Assembly: GCA_013298665.1 (NCBI GenBank)
Contig: JAAFIK010000056.1
Location: 1-32,092, forward strand
Length of the DNA: 32,092 nucleotides
Direction: 5' to 3'
Origin: Chitinophagales bacterium
GTDB lineage: Bacteria > Bacteroidota > Bacteroidia > Chitinophagales > Chitinophagaceae
Every line of letters starts with the position of its first letter. Position 1 is the first letter of the stretch. The translations under genes and the position numbers were made by a program. Of this stretch, positions 1 to 9,243 are shown piece by piece. Below the pieces are notes generated by a model. It ran no database searches. It saw only the letters and a list, made by a program, of their open reading frames with translations, and was not told the DNA's origin.

Positions 1-113
1 CAGGGAGATACTTGCACTGGAAAGCAGCCTGCTAAAACTGATAATACAGAAGCATTGCTGCTATGATAAACGAAGTGACCGCATTACAATGACAGATTTG
101 TATCAAAAATTAA

Positions 114-1559
114 CTTGACGCCTATGGGTGGGTTATCGGGAACAGCGGGGATGCGGATTTTACCGGGAAGGCATTGTATATATCCAACAATGGCAGCAGT
201 CTGGCTTATAATGGTACAACCGCTTCTGACAGCACAATTGTAAGGATTGAATCACCGGTGATCAACGCTACTGGCTTTAGTAAAATATTATTGACTTATC
301 TGTATAAGTGCAATGGGGAGTTTGTTTTTGTAAACTCGGGTTCTCCTGCGGGAGGCGGTGCTGCTGTACTGGACTATGGCAGGATTTACTACTCCATCAA
401 CAACGGGAACTCCTGGGTTTTGGTAAAGGATAATATTTACGGGCGTAGTACAAAGCTTACAGATGTGGTTGAGTTGCCTGCTGCTGCCAATAACAGCAGT
501 CAGTTAAAAATTGCTTTTGAATGGCGCAACAACTCATCTGTGGTGAATAATCCACCGTTTATTATCGATAGCCTTGTGATGAAAGGCACGGCAAGCAGCC
601 CCATTCAAAGCGCTTCCGATCCGGCCAACGCGGAGGAGAAATACCTGGGTCCCTATCAAACGGTACACTATTACAATCCTGTTACCCAAAGGATTATGGC
701 TACTATTCAGAATACGAGTGCATTTGACTTTGGCTGCACGCGTGCAGAACTGGTTCGAACCGGTACTGGCGCATCACCGGCATGGGGGTTGCTGCCCGGC
801 GAAAAAATTTCAGACAAGGTATACAGGGTAACCCCTGCGAATAGTAATCCTGCAGCGCCTTATACCATTACCCTTTATTTTACGGATGCAGAACTGTCTG
901 GCTGGCTGAATGCTACCGGCAACAGGATCAATGATCTGGCCATTGTTAAATCGAATGCAGATCTTACACAATTGCCGCCTGCTGCACCGGCTGTTTTTTC
1001 GGGGAGTAACATCCGGTCTGCTTATGGTGGTGGTATGCACAGCCTTGTGACCAGTTCATTTACGGGCTTTTCTTATTTTGCTATCAGCAAACCTTTTGGC
1101 AATCCGGTTTGTCCGTCCACCAATCCCTATTATGCCAGTGATATCACCGGCACGGCTTATCAATGGCAGGTCAATACCGGTAGTGGCTATACTAATATTG
1201 TCAATGGTACCATTTATACCGGTACGGCAACAGATACACTCCGGCTGACCAGTCCGCCAACCAACTGGTATGGGTATGTTTACCGTTGCGCGGTAACCAC
1301 CCCACTTGGTGTTGTTTATACACAGGCATTCACCCTTCGGTTTGGTGTGAACTGGCAGGGAACGGTCAGTACTGCATGGGAAAACCCACTGAACTGGGGC
1401 TGTGGTGTTGTACCGGATGCCAATACAGATGTAACGATTAGTGCGGGTGCGGGTTTTATGCCACAGGTGAACACGGGTACAAGTATCCGAAGTTTAAAAC
1501 TGCTGCCCGGTGCCAATGTGGTGGTCAAAACAGGGGTAATCCTGCTGGTCAGCAAATAG
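114..1559 (+). pseudogene. Modular extracellular surface protein, 5' end missing
   Basis: The open frame starts just after a stop at 111-113 and has no ATG start, only a TTG at 174. It begins inside a recognisable domain: the residues WVIGNSGDADFTGKALYISN belong to a jelly-roll/MAM-like surface domain that normally follows a signal peptide and some tens of residues. A second domain spans about 640-1080. An Ig-like segment spans about 1100-1330 (YQWQV...YRCAVTT). The C-terminal segment, about 1345-1556, is of the W-G-T-x-STAWENPLNWGCGVVPD type seen repeatedly in Bacteroidota adhesin-like proteins. No signal peptide and no obvious type IX sorting domain are present. The protein would be secreted or surface-bound if intact. 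The missing N-terminus suggests truncation by a rearrangement around 110-126 or a frameshift. Its function is unknown beyond a surface role. Confidence 0.65.
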
Positions 1560-1611
1560 CAAGTCTGCAGATTGCTTTATGGTATGTAATGCTTTTGACA
1601 GGAGCATAAAT

Positions 1612-1647
1612 GAAACAGCCAGGAGGTCTTCACTTCCCGGCTGTTTC
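1612..1647. terminator. Bidirectional hairpin between convergent genes
   Basis: GAAACAGCC (1612-1620) pairs perfectly with GGCTGTTTC (1639-1647), and a short inner GGA/TCC pairing is also possible. It lies in the 104-nt gap between the convergent surface-protein and susD genes. The flanking T and A runs are short, so terminator strength is uncertain. Confidence 0.6.
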
Positions 1648-1663
1648 TTATACTTGCCTGGCT

Positions 1664-2998
1664 TTAAATAGCCGGGTCGGGTGGTGTATTGGTATTGTTA
1701 TTTCTTTCATTCAGCGGGTAAGGGTAGAAATTGCGGTTCCGCTCTTCTGTGGGGCTGTTGGGAGCCGGGCGACCGAAACGCCTGCTGTCTTCAAGCTCCA
1801 TACCACTCATAAACAACTCGATCCTTCTTTGCTTGTAAATGGCATTCATGAGGTCTGCCTGTGTCATTGGACCACTGTAGGCAGGCTGTGCTGCGTTTAC
1901 GCCATAGATATCAGTTGTTTTGGTCAAAACAGCATCCAGATTCGCTTTTGCGGGCGTAAGCTGGTTTTGACGAGCCTGGTTTTCTGCGATGATGAGGCTC
2001 ATTTCGCCGGGCAGGTATACGGGATAGGAGGCTGTTTGGTTAAGTGCAAATGCCTTGAGCGGGTAGATTGTTCCTGATTTGCTGATGTAGAAACCGATTC
2101 GTGGATCTGTTGCTGCAGGTACCGGTGCAAGGCCATTGCGTAAACCAATTGTTGAGTCCACCGCACCAAAAATGTTTTGGGTAATGTTACCTTCTCCCAG
2201 CGGGTTGGGGGTGGCTGCTGAAAACCGGAATTCAGACTTGATGCTGGAACTTGCGGAGGATGCATTGCTGATGGCTTTGGCACCAGCGGCGGCATCGTAA
2301 GCACCGGTTACCATACTCAGCATATTGTAGTACCGGGCGAGTAAGGCCTTTACCGTGTTTTTGGCATCAATACCGGCGGCTACTTTACTCAGAAACTTGG
2401 TGCTTGGTGCTGTAGTGGCCAGATCAGCATCCACACTTTCGAGTAGTTGTATCACTTTCTGCAAAGCTTCCTGCCGCGTATTGAATGTGGCATTGTTGGC
2501 GTTGGTAAGCGGTATCTTTTCAAAAAACTGCGCCATTGTACCCACGCTGAGTGCGTAAAAAATAGTACCGTATGCTTTCAACCCTACTTTATCGCCCGGG
2601 TCGGTGGCTGTACCCAGGTTGGCGAGTATGGTTTCGGCTTCCGTTTTGGTGAAGAGGCATTGTGCCCAAAGCTGGGTTACAATAGCATTGGCACCTGTCA
2701 GGCTGGCTTTGCCCGTTTCCATTTCTGTTTCGGCTGTGTTACCTGCGTTGAGTGTGCGTAGTGCAAAAACCCCATACTCGGCACCGATAGGCGCTGTATA
2801 GAGGGGGCTCTGTCGGCCGATGGTAAAGCGCCGTTGTAATCCTGAAGCCAGGTTCATCAATGCATCCACATTGCCCGTTACATTGGGGCCTGACGCTGAA
2901 CTTGGATCGGTAAATTCTTTATTGCAGGAACTGGCCAGCATACTGATGAGTACAAGGGCAGCCACTCCTTTTCTTATTTTATTGAATATCATTGTCAT
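1664..2998 (-). CDS. SusD/RagB-family nutrient-binding outer membrane lipoprotein
   Basis: This is the surface-exposed substrate-binding partner of the SusC-type transporter encoded immediately upstream. The first 25 residues form a lipoprotein signal with a lipobox ending LASSC, so Cys25 is the predicted lipidation site. The rest shows the alpha-helical SusD pattern: an N-terminal helical segment (SGLQRRFTIG), a central region with GDKVGLKAYGTIFYALS, and the typical C-terminal stretch in which LPGEMSLIIAENQAR and YKQRRIELFMSGMELEDSRR precede FYPYPLNER. Its length, 444 aa, is somewhat short for the family (often 450-600). The susC stop and this start are 16 nt apart on the same strand, so the two are almost certainly co-transcribed. 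The substrate is unknown, and no glycan-degrading enzyme lies beside the pair. Confidence 0.93.
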   Translation of the reverse strand: MTMIFNKIRKGVAALVLISMLASSCNKEFTDPSSASGPNVTGNVDALMNLASGLQRRFTIGRQSPLYTAPIGAEYGVFALRTLNAGNTAETEMETGKASLTGANAIVTQLWAQCLFTKTEAETILANLGTATDPGDKVGLKAYGTIFYALSVGTMAQFFEKIPLTNANNATFNTRQEALQKVIQLLESVDADLATTAPSTKFLSKVAAGIDAKNTVKALLARYYNMLSMVTGAYDAAAGAKAISNASSASSSIKSEFRFSAATPNPLGEGNITQNIFGAVDSTIGLRNGLAPVPAATDPRIGFYISKSGTIYPLKAFALNQTASYPVYLPGEMSLIIAENQARQNQLTPAKANLDAVLTKTTDIYGVNAAQPAYSGPMTQADLMNAIYKQRRIELFMSGMELEDSRRFGRPAPNSPTEERNRNFYPYPLNERNNNTNTPPDPAI

Positions 2999-3014
2999 AC
3001 TTTTTTTAAATGGT

Positions 3015-6000
3015 TTAGAAAGAAGCCCGGAGTGTCAACTGGTAACTGCGCGGAATGGGAACGTTACCAAAATCGATACCCCTAAGTGCAGTACTATTGC
3101 CGGCAGAGTTGGTTTCCGGATCGTATCCATTATAATTGTCAAAACTGATCAGGTTGCGGCCGGTAAGGGTTACTGATGATGATTTGATAAATTTCGCAAA
3201 GGAGGGTAATTTGTAAGACAGGGAGACTTCGCGCAACTTTACAAAAGACCCGTCGTCGATACGCCATTCTTCGGCACCATAAATACTGAAAATATAGCCA
3301 CGGGGCAATTGCCCTTTGGCTTCCTTCTCGGCATAGTCGCCGATGCCTACACCCTGGCGTGTACGTTTATCAGCATTGAACACTTCCTGGCCAAGTGCAC
3401 CATCAAAAAGGAAGTTCAGTGCAAAATTTTTGTATTCAAGACTGTTATTAAAACTGATGATCCAGTCGGGATTCGGGTTGCCGATTACCTTGCGTAATGG
3501 TGCTTTGGTAGCTGGTACCACGGCCTGTACGGGGCGTCCACCTGCATCGAGTACGAGGTTGCCACTGCCGTCTCTTTCAAAATAACCGCCATAGAATACA
3601 CCCAGGGATTCGCCGGGAATAATAAAGGATGGAGCACCTGTAGGGTTATCCAGGGCAATCAGGGCTTGTGTTGTACCCGTTACCTTATTTACGTTGCGGC
3701 TGATTGCTGTAATGGATGTCCAGATAAAGTCTTTTTTCTTTACCGGGATGGCGGTGAAGAGCAGTTCCCATCCTTTGTTGGTCATATTGCCTACATTTTC
3801 GGCGCGGCTGCTGCCTCCGCTGGAAGGAGCCAGCGTACGGAAAACCAGTAATGAGCCGTCGACAATCTTTTTATTATACCAGGTAAAGCTGATGCCCATC
3901 CTGTCGTTGGCAAAACCAAGATCGGCACCCATTTCAATTTCACTGCTGCGTTCAGGTTCAATCAACTGGTTGCCCAGGGCAGTGTTGATGTTATAAGTAG
4001 CCAATCCGTTGATAAAGTTGGAACTGTAGCTGGTAAACCTGGAATAAGAACCAATACCTGAAAGGTTGCCCGCCAGTCCCCAGGAGGAACGTACCTTGAG
4101 GCTGTTGAACCAATTGGCGAAAGAGGCTTTACGCCAGAAATCAAGTTCACTCACCAGCAGGGTGCCGCTCACTTTTGGATAAATATAGCTGCGCTTTGTT
4201 TTATCAAATACGGTGGAACCATCGATGCGCGCGGCCAAAGTTAGGTAGGCTAAGTTGTTGTACCCAAGTGTTTGCTGGGCAAAACCACCGTAAATAATCT
4301 TTTTATCGAGGGAATAGCGTTGCGGAAACTGAACAGCGGCTCCATTTACAGTAGAAATACCGGGCAGCAGATCGCGGCCTTCGGTGAAGTTGCCGGTGAT
4401 TCTCTGTGTTTGCTGGTTAAAGCCTACTGTGGTTACAGAGCTGAACTTATTAAAACGTGCCTGGTAGGTTATGTTCAGGTCGTTGTTGATAAAAAATGAG
4501 TTTACCAGAGCGCTTGAGGCATATCCTTTGTCGAAGAATCCGGTATTTACCCCACTGTATGGGTAGGGTTTGATGTAATTCCTTCCTTCCTGGCTGTAGG
4601 CATCTACTCCGAGGGTATAGTCTATCGACAGATTTTTGACCGGCTTAATCTTGATCTGCAGATCGCTGAGGGTGCGGTTTACCTGCTGGGTCAGGTCTGT
4701 TTCCTGAATAATGCTCAAGGGGTTTACCCTTGTGGGCTCCACTGCTTTGAGGTTGCCTGCAGCATCACGCTGGGTAATGTCGTAAATGTTATTGGAGATG
4801 TTTACGGAATTGATGGGGCTCCAGAAGCTGTTGCCGTTGGGTTTTTCGTTTGAAAAACTGTTGCTGTACATAATTCCCCCGGAAATGCTGAGGTATTTCG
4901 ATACCTGCTGGTCTATGCGTGCTTTGAAGTTGAAGCGGCGGAAGTCGGTATTCCGGATGATTCCTTCGTTTTTGAGGTAACCGCCCGAAAACACGTAGCG
5001 GGTTTTCTCTGTGCCGCCACTCATGGAGATATAGTTATCAGTTGTAAGGCCTTTGTGAAAGATCTGGTTTTGCCAGTCATAACGGGTTACATCCACGAGG
5101 TCTGTTGCCAGTGTACGCACGGCACCATCGGGTCGGGTATAGGTAAGGGTTGGCCCACCGGAGAAGTTGCTGATATTGCCCAGGCGGAGGGCTGCAGAAC
5201 CAAACTGTTTTCCGTAGGTGGTGATGTACACTTTCTTCCGCAGTTCATTTACACCAATAGTGGTGCTGAAATCGACCTTTACCTGCCCGGCTTTTCCTTT
5301 TTTGGTGGTGATGAGTACAACACCATTGCTTGCCTGGCTGCCATAGATGGCGGCGGCGGCGGCGCCTGGTATGATGTCGAGCTTTTCGATGTCGTTGGGG
5401 TTGATATCAGCCATCCGGTTGGTACCGATGGCGGAAGAACCACCAGCATTGATGTTGAGGTTGGTTACGTTTGCCGTAGTGTTGCTTACAATCACACCAT
5501 CAATGACATAGAGGGGTTCGGTGGAACCGCTGATGGTGCTGGTACCGCGCATACGGATCGAGATGGACCCTGCGGGATCTCCGGAGGTTTGGGTGATTTG
5601 TGCACCGGCAACCTTTCCCTGCAGGGCACCGCCAATATTGCCGGATCCGCTGTTCTGTAGTTGCCGTGCATTGACGCTGTTAACGGTGTTGCCGAGTTGC
5701 TTACGTGTAGAGGTAAGTGTAGAGCCAATTACAACTACTTCATCCATACCCAGTGCGTCTGCGCGCATGGTGAGGTTTACGGTTATGGTATTTTCATTGT
5801 TAACGCTGAAGGATTCAACCTTTTCTTTGAACCCAACACCAGATGCCACCAGGCTGTACGCGCCCGGCCTGAGTGATGTATTGACAATCTCATAATTGCC
5901 CGATACATCGGTTGAGGCTCCGATTGCCGTATTTTTTACGGTTACGGATATGCCTGATATGCCATTGCCTTTCTCATCGGTAACCCGCCCTTTAACGGTT

Positions 6001-6086
6001 ACCTGTGCCATGATGAATGTGGAAAACAAGATTCCAGCAAGCAGTAACATACCCTTTGTCATCAGCGAAAACTGAATTTTTCTCAT
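3015..6086 (-). CDS. SusC/RagA-family TonB-linked outer membrane transporter
   Basis: This TonB-dependent outer membrane channel works with SusD to import oligomers or other large nutrients. A signal peptide is visible at residues 1-27 (ends FIMAQ). A carboxypeptidase-regulatory-like beta-sandwich follows (VTVKGRVTDEKGNGISGISV, about 28-110), then the DEVVVIGS linker near residue 115. The plug domain carries LQGKVAGAQI and RGTSTISGSTEPLYVIDGVI. The rest, about 250-1023, is a 22-strand beta-barrel ending in the terminal aromatic (LTLRASF) expected of an outer membrane protein. There is no N-terminal STN domain, so signalling to an anti-sigma factor is not suggested. It is the first gene of a susC-susD operon read leftwards. 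Length and domain order are normal for the family; the substrate cannot be inferred. Confidence 0.97.
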   Translation of the reverse strand: MRKIQFSLMTKGMLLLAGILFSTFIMAQVTVKGRVTDEKGNGISGISVTVKNTAIGASTDVSGNYEIVNTSLRPGAYSLVASGVGFKEKVESFSVNNENTITVNLTMRADALGMDEVVVIGSTLTSTRKQLGNTVNSVNARQLQNSGSGNIGGALQGKVAGAQITQTSGDPAGSISIRMRGTSTISGSTEPLYVIDGVIVSNTTANVTNLNINAGGSSAIGTNRMADINPNDIEKLDIIPGAAAAAIYGSQASNGVVLITTKKGKAGQVKVDFSTTIGVNELRKKVYITTYGKQFGSAALRLGNISNFSGGPTLTYTRPDGAVRTLATDLVDVTRYDWQNQIFHKGLTTDNYISMSGGTEKTRYVFSGGYLKNEGIIRNTDFRRFNFKARIDQQVSKYLSISGGIMYSNSFSNEKPNGNSFWSPINSVNISNNIYDITQRDAAGNLKAVEPTRVNPLSIIQETDLTQQVNRTLSDLQIKIKPVKNLSIDYTLGVDAYSQEGRNYIKPYPYSGVNTGFFDKGYASSALVNSFFINNDLNITYQARFNKFSSVTTVGFNQQTQRITGNFTEGRDLLPGISTVNGAAVQFPQRYSLDKKIIYGGFAQQTLGYNNLAYLTLAARIDGSTVFDKTKRSYIYPKVSGTLLVSELDFWRKASFANWFNSLKVRSSWGLAGNLSGIGSYSRFTSYSSNFINGLATYNINTALGNQLIEPERSSEIEMGADLGFANDRMGISFTWYNKKIVDGSLLVFRTLAPSSGGSSRAENVGNMTNKGWELLFTAIPVKKKDFIWTSITAISRNVNKVTGTTQALIALDNPTGAPSFIIPGESLGVFYGGYFERDGSGNLVLDAGGRPVQAVVPATKAPLRKVIGNPNPDWIISFNNSLEYKNFALNFLFDGALGQEVFNADKRTRQGVGIGDYAEKEAKGQLPRGYIFSIYGAEEWRIDDGSFVKLREVSLSYKLPSFAKFIKSSSVTLTGRNLISFDNYNGYDPETNSAGNSTALRGIDFGNVPIPRSYQLTLRASF

Positions 6087-6120
6087 ACAAAAGATAAATT
6101 TGATTAATTAATGTGGTTAA

Positions 6121-6128
6121 CAAAAATA
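6121..6128 (-). promoter_or_regulatory. Possible -7 box for the susCD operon
   Basis: On the minus strand this reads TATTTTTG, matching the Bacteroidota -7 consensus TAnnTTTG, 35 nt upstream of the susC ATG. A good -33 TTTG at the expected distance is not seen, so the call is tentative. Confidence 0.35.
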
Positions 6129-6226
6129 ACAGCAAAAACTAACAATGGTCAGATAAATTTGTTTGAACGGGATTGTATTTTTCAGTTATTTCTCTTCCTG
6201 TTGCCAAAAGGTGCCACATTGGTGGT

Positions 6227-6257
6227 TTTGTATTCCCCGTCAATACTATTACTTTTG
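6227..6257 (+). promoter_or_regulatory. Bacteroidota-type promoter for the aminotransferase gene
   Basis: TTTG (6227-6230), exactly 19 nt, then TACTTTTG (6250-6257) is a full match to the primary sigma consensus of Bacteroidota. Transcription would start around 6264, giving a leader of about 14 nt before the ATG at 6278. This supports choosing that ATG over the TTG at 6272. Confidence 0.75.
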
Positions 6258-6277
6258 TTTCTGAATAACCATTGCAT

Positions 6278-7543
6278 ATGACCAATAGTAAACTGAGCCA
6301 ACTGGCAGAAACATTGACCGGAAGTGAAATCGTTCGGCTGGGAAATGAAATTAAGGAGAAAATGCGCCTTGGGGAGAAGATTTACAATTATACGATTGGT
6401 GATTTTGATCCTGCTATTTTCCCGATTCCCCAGGGTCTGGAAGATGATATTATACAATCCTACCGGGATCATAATACGAGTTATCCGCCTGCAGAGGGGG
6501 CTCTGGAGTTACGGAAATCGGTATCTTCTTTTATCAGTAAATACGAAGGACTGGAGTATGGGGTTAATGAAATCCTGATCGCGGCGGGCGGGCGCCCTTT
6601 GATCTATTCCCTCTACCGCGCTATTGTCGACAAAGGTGATAGGGTAATTTATGCTGTGCCATCCTGGAACAATAATCATTATGTTCATTTCATGGGCGGT
6701 GAGCATGTTATGGTTGATGCACTTCCTGAAAATAATTTTATGCCTGTGGCGGCGGATATCAAACCTCACCTGTCCGGGGCTTCCCTGCTGGCGCTTTGCT
6801 CGCCGCTGAACCCTACAGGTACTGCATTTGTGCGTGGCGAACTTGAGGCGATCTGTGATATGGTGATTGATGAGAATAAACGGCGTGGTGATGGCGACAG
6901 AAAGTTGTACCTGATGTACGACCAGATGTACTGGACACTTACTTTTGGGGATACGGTGCATTATAATCCTGTTACCCTTCGTCCGGAGATGCGTGCGTAT
7001 ACCATATTTATTGACGGTATCAGCAAGGTTTTTGCTGCTACGGGCGTGCGTGTGGGCTGGGCAATGGGACCGGATTATGTATTGGCTAAAATGAAGGCCA
7101 TTAACAGCCATGTAGGGGCATGGGCGCCCATGGCCGAACAGAAAGCTGTGGCCAATTTTCTGTTGCGTGATGATGCTATCCAGGTTTATATGACAAGGTT
7201 TAAGGCTGAAATTGAAGAAAGACTACGCCGGATTTATGAAGGGTTTAAACAATTACAGGGAGAAGGTTTTTCTGTCAACGCTATTCCTCCGCAGGCTGCC
7301 ATCTACCTTACTGTTCAGTTTGCTCTTGCGGGTAAAACCGTAGCTGGTGGTGCACACCTTGAAAACCAGGCCGATGTAACTGCCTACCTGCTCAACGAGG
7401 CCAAATTAGCCGTAGTGCCATTTTATGCATTTGGTGCCAGCCGGAGCAGCAACTGGTACCGTTTGAGTGTGGGTACCTGCAAAAAAGAAGAAATCGGCGA
7501 TATGCTGAACGGACTCCGTGCAGCATTGGCAAAACTCCATTAA
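6278..7543 (+). CDS. Pyridoxal phosphate-dependent aminotransferase, class I/II
   Basis: This is a fold-type I PLP enzyme of the aspartate aminotransferase superfamily, cytosolic and transferring an amino group between an amino acid and a 2-oxo acid. The order of motifs is typical. GDFDP lies near the N-terminus. NTSYPPAEGALELRKSVS and the cofactor-phosphate loop AAGGRPLIYSLYRA follow. Then come CSPLNPTG (the Asn that contacts PLP), LMYDQMYW (the Asp/Tyr pair) and the Schiff-base lysine in DGISKVFAATGVRVGW. The last of these also holds the Arg that anchors the cofactor phosphate. Near the C-terminus NWYRLSVGT supplies the carboxylate-binding Arg. Length, 421 aa, is normal. The amino donor cannot be told from sequence. 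It stands alone with its own promoter, divergent from susC. Confidence 0.92.
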   Translation: MTNSKLSQLAETLTGSEIVRLGNEIKEKMRLGEKIYNYTIGDFDPAIFPIPQGLEDDIIQSYRDHNTSYPPAEGALELRKSVSSFISKYEGLEYGVNEILIAAGGRPLIYSLYRAIVDKGDRVIYAVPSWNNNHYVHFMGGEHVMVDALPENNFMPVAADIKPHLSGASLLALCSPLNPTGTAFVRGELEAICDMVIDENKRRGDGDRKLYLMYDQMYWTLTFGDTVHYNPVTLRPEMRAYTIFIDGISKVFAATGVRVGWAMGPDYVLAKMKAINSHVGAWAPMAEQKAVANFLLRDDAIQVYMTRFKAEIEERLRRIYEGFKQLQGEGFSVNAIPPQAAIYLTVQFALAGKTVAGGAHLENQADVTAYLLNEAKLAVVPFYAFGASRSSNWYRLSVGTCKKEEIGDMLNGLRAALAKLH

Positions 7544-7816
7544 GCTTACTCCTTGTATTTCCTCCGGTAACTTTCTGTTGCATGTAACTCCCGTTGTAGT
7601 ATTCTGTTGCGGGGTCATGCCCGTATTCAGGGATCCTGGTCAAAAAATTACCACTTAGTGGTATTGTGCGGGTCAAAAAACAGCCGTCTCTTTGCAATAT
7701 ACACATACATCGTTGACCTGCTTAAAAAAAGATACACCTATTCGAAGCGTTGCCCGTTTGATTTCCGGCCATTGCTGGACTATAGAGACATCTTTGTAGA
7801 TTTTTCTCATGCTTGA
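7544..7816. other. Non-coding interval after the aminotransferase gene
   Basis: No convincing gene is seen. A 69-codon plus-strand frame at 7607-7816 has no family resemblance. The interval ends in a hairpin with a T-run, so a short RNA ending there is possible but not supported by a clear promoter. Confidence 0.4.
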
Positions 7817-7848
7817 ACCCCCTGCTGATTCTTCAGTGGGGCTTTTTT
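7817..7848 (+). terminator. Possible rho-independent terminator
   Basis: A run of C (7818-7822) can pair with the GGGG at 7838-7841 across an imperfect stem (CTG/CAG), followed by seven T residues. It lies about 300 nt downstream of the aminotransferase stop, so which transcript it ends is unclear. Confidence 0.4.
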
Positions 7849-8003
7849 TGAAAGCGTTTTATCCTGTCGTTGTTGTCATGATGTATCTTACTTCCATGAG
7901 GAAACCAGGTTGGTGTCTGGTAGCGGCAAATGGTCTTTCCGGAGATGTATTTGTATTGTTTCGGGTGCACTTACCAAAAAATTTACCAAAAAATACTAAA
8001 TAA

Positions 8004-8036
8004 ATTAGTGTTGAAAAGAAAAACCACCTATCTTTG
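8004..8036 (+). promoter_or_regulatory. Promoter of recA
   Basis: TATCTTTG at 8029-8036 is a perfect Bacteroidota -7 box, 56 nt upstream of the recA ATG. The -33 box is poor: TTG occurs at 8011-8013 at too short a spacing. No LexA-like palindrome was noticed nearby. Confidence 0.55.
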
Positions 8037-8092
8037 TTACTCATTATACATTTACAGGATTAAACCAGATACATCAATTAAAATTTTAAAAC

Positions 8093-9094
8093 ATGGTTAA
8101 CGCAGAAAAATTAAAGGCTTTGAAACTGACGATGGACAAGATCGACAAGGATTTTGGCAAAGGATCGGTAATGTTAATGAATGAGCGGTCGCATATTGAG
8201 CAGGAAGTTATCTCAACGGGTTCGATTGGTTTGGATGTGGCGTTGGGTATTGGCGGGTTGCCAAAGGGCAGGGTTGTTGAGATTTACGGCCCTGAGAGTT
8301 CAGGTAAAACAACTGTGGCGATTCATGTGATTGCTGAAGCACAAAAAAAAGGGGGCATGTGCGCGATTATAGATGCGGAGCATGCTTTTGATAGTGCATA
8401 TGCACAAAAGCTGGGTGTTGATATTGATAACCTGCTGATTTCGCAACCTGATTACGGTGAGCAGGGGCTTGAAATTGCCGATCGCCTGATCTTATCCGGA
8501 GCACTTGATGTAGTTGTTATCGACTCTGTGGCTGCACTGGTACCGAAGGGTGAGCTTGAGGGCGAAATGGGTGACAGCAAAATGGGTTTACAAGCCAGGC
8601 TTATGAGCCAGGCACTTCGTAAACTGACAGCAACCATCAGTAAAACGAACAGTTGTTGCATATTTATCAATCAGTTGCGCGAAAAGATAGGGGTTATGTT
8701 TGGTAATCCGGAAACGACAACGGGTGGTAACGCGCTTAAATTTTATGCATCTGTACGTCTTGATATTCGTCGGATGGCGCAGATTAAGGATGGTGATGAG
8801 GCAGTAGGTAACCGTGTAAAGGTAAAAGTGGTAAAGAATAAGGTGGCGCCACCATTCCGTCAGGCAGAGTTTGACATCATTTTTGGAGAAGGCATCAGCA
8901 AAACAGGGGAAATCATAGATATGGGTGTAGAATTGGGTATCGTGCAAAAAAGCGGCAGTTGGTTCAGCTATAACAACGACAAGCTTGGACAAGGCAGGGA
9001 TACGGTAAAGCAATTGCTTACTGATAACCCGGAATTGGCAAATGAAATTGAACAAAAGATCAGGGAAAAGATTAAAGAATCACAGGCTGGCTAA
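8093..9094 (+). CDS. recA: Recombinase RecA
   Basis: RecA is the DNA-dependent ATPase that forms filaments on single-stranded DNA, drives homologous strand exchange and stimulates LexA self-cleavage. The Walker A motif GPESSGKT sits at residues 66-73. The catalytic Glu/Asp region IIDAEHAFD is at 91-99. Walker B LDVVVIDSV is at about 137-145. The L1 region contains ARLMSQALRKLT, and the DNA-binding L2 loop contains GNPETTTGG (203-211). The C-terminal domain is short and, at 333 aa, lacks the long acidic tail of the E. coli protein, as is common in Bacteroidota. It is monocistronic, with a -7 box upstream and a strong terminator downstream. All key motifs are intact. Confidence 0.99.
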   Translation: MVNAEKLKALKLTMDKIDKDFGKGSVMLMNERSHIEQEVISTGSIGLDVALGIGGLPKGRVVEIYGPESSGKTTVAIHVIAEAQKKGGMCAIIDAEHAFDSAYAQKLGVDIDNLLISQPDYGEQGLEIADRLILSGALDVVVIDSVAALVPKGELEGEMGDSKMGLQARLMSQALRKLTATISKTNSCCIFINQLREKIGVMFGNPETTTGGNALKFYASVRLDIRRMAQIKDGDEAVGNRVKVKVVKNKVAPPFRQAEFDIIFGEGISKTGEIIDMGVELGIVQKSGSWFSYNNDKLGQGRDTVKQLLTDNPELANEIEQKIREKIKESQAG

Positions 9095-9162
9095 GCAGCA
9101 CCTACTTAAACAACCTCCACTCCGTACCTGCGTCCCCCTGGCGGATGCGTTAGTAAGTATAG

Positions 9163-9192
9163 CCGTCCCCACTTTAGTGGGGATGGTTTTTT
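9163..9192 (+). terminator. Rho-independent terminator of recA
   Basis: CCGTCCCCAC (9163-9172) pairs with GTGGGGATGG (9177-9186) across a 4-nt loop, with one G-T pair, and is followed by a six-base T-run. It lies 70 nt after the recA stop. Confidence 0.85.
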
Positions 9193-9243
9193 ATTGAATC
9201 ATCTGTACGACCTTTGCCATATTTACTCCCCGAACAACAGTAC

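Noticed and set aside
2..118. Open frame of 38 residues at the left edge
   Set aside because: Too short and cut by the window edge; no family resemblance. Mentioned only as part of the truncation finding.
1664..6086. Polysaccharide utilisation locus
   Set aside because: Only the SusC/SusD pair is present; no glycoside hydrolase, sulfatase or regulator is adjacent.
7607..7816. 69-codon plus-strand frame between the aminotransferase and recA genes
   Set aside because: No start context or family pattern, and its end runs into a terminator-like hairpin.
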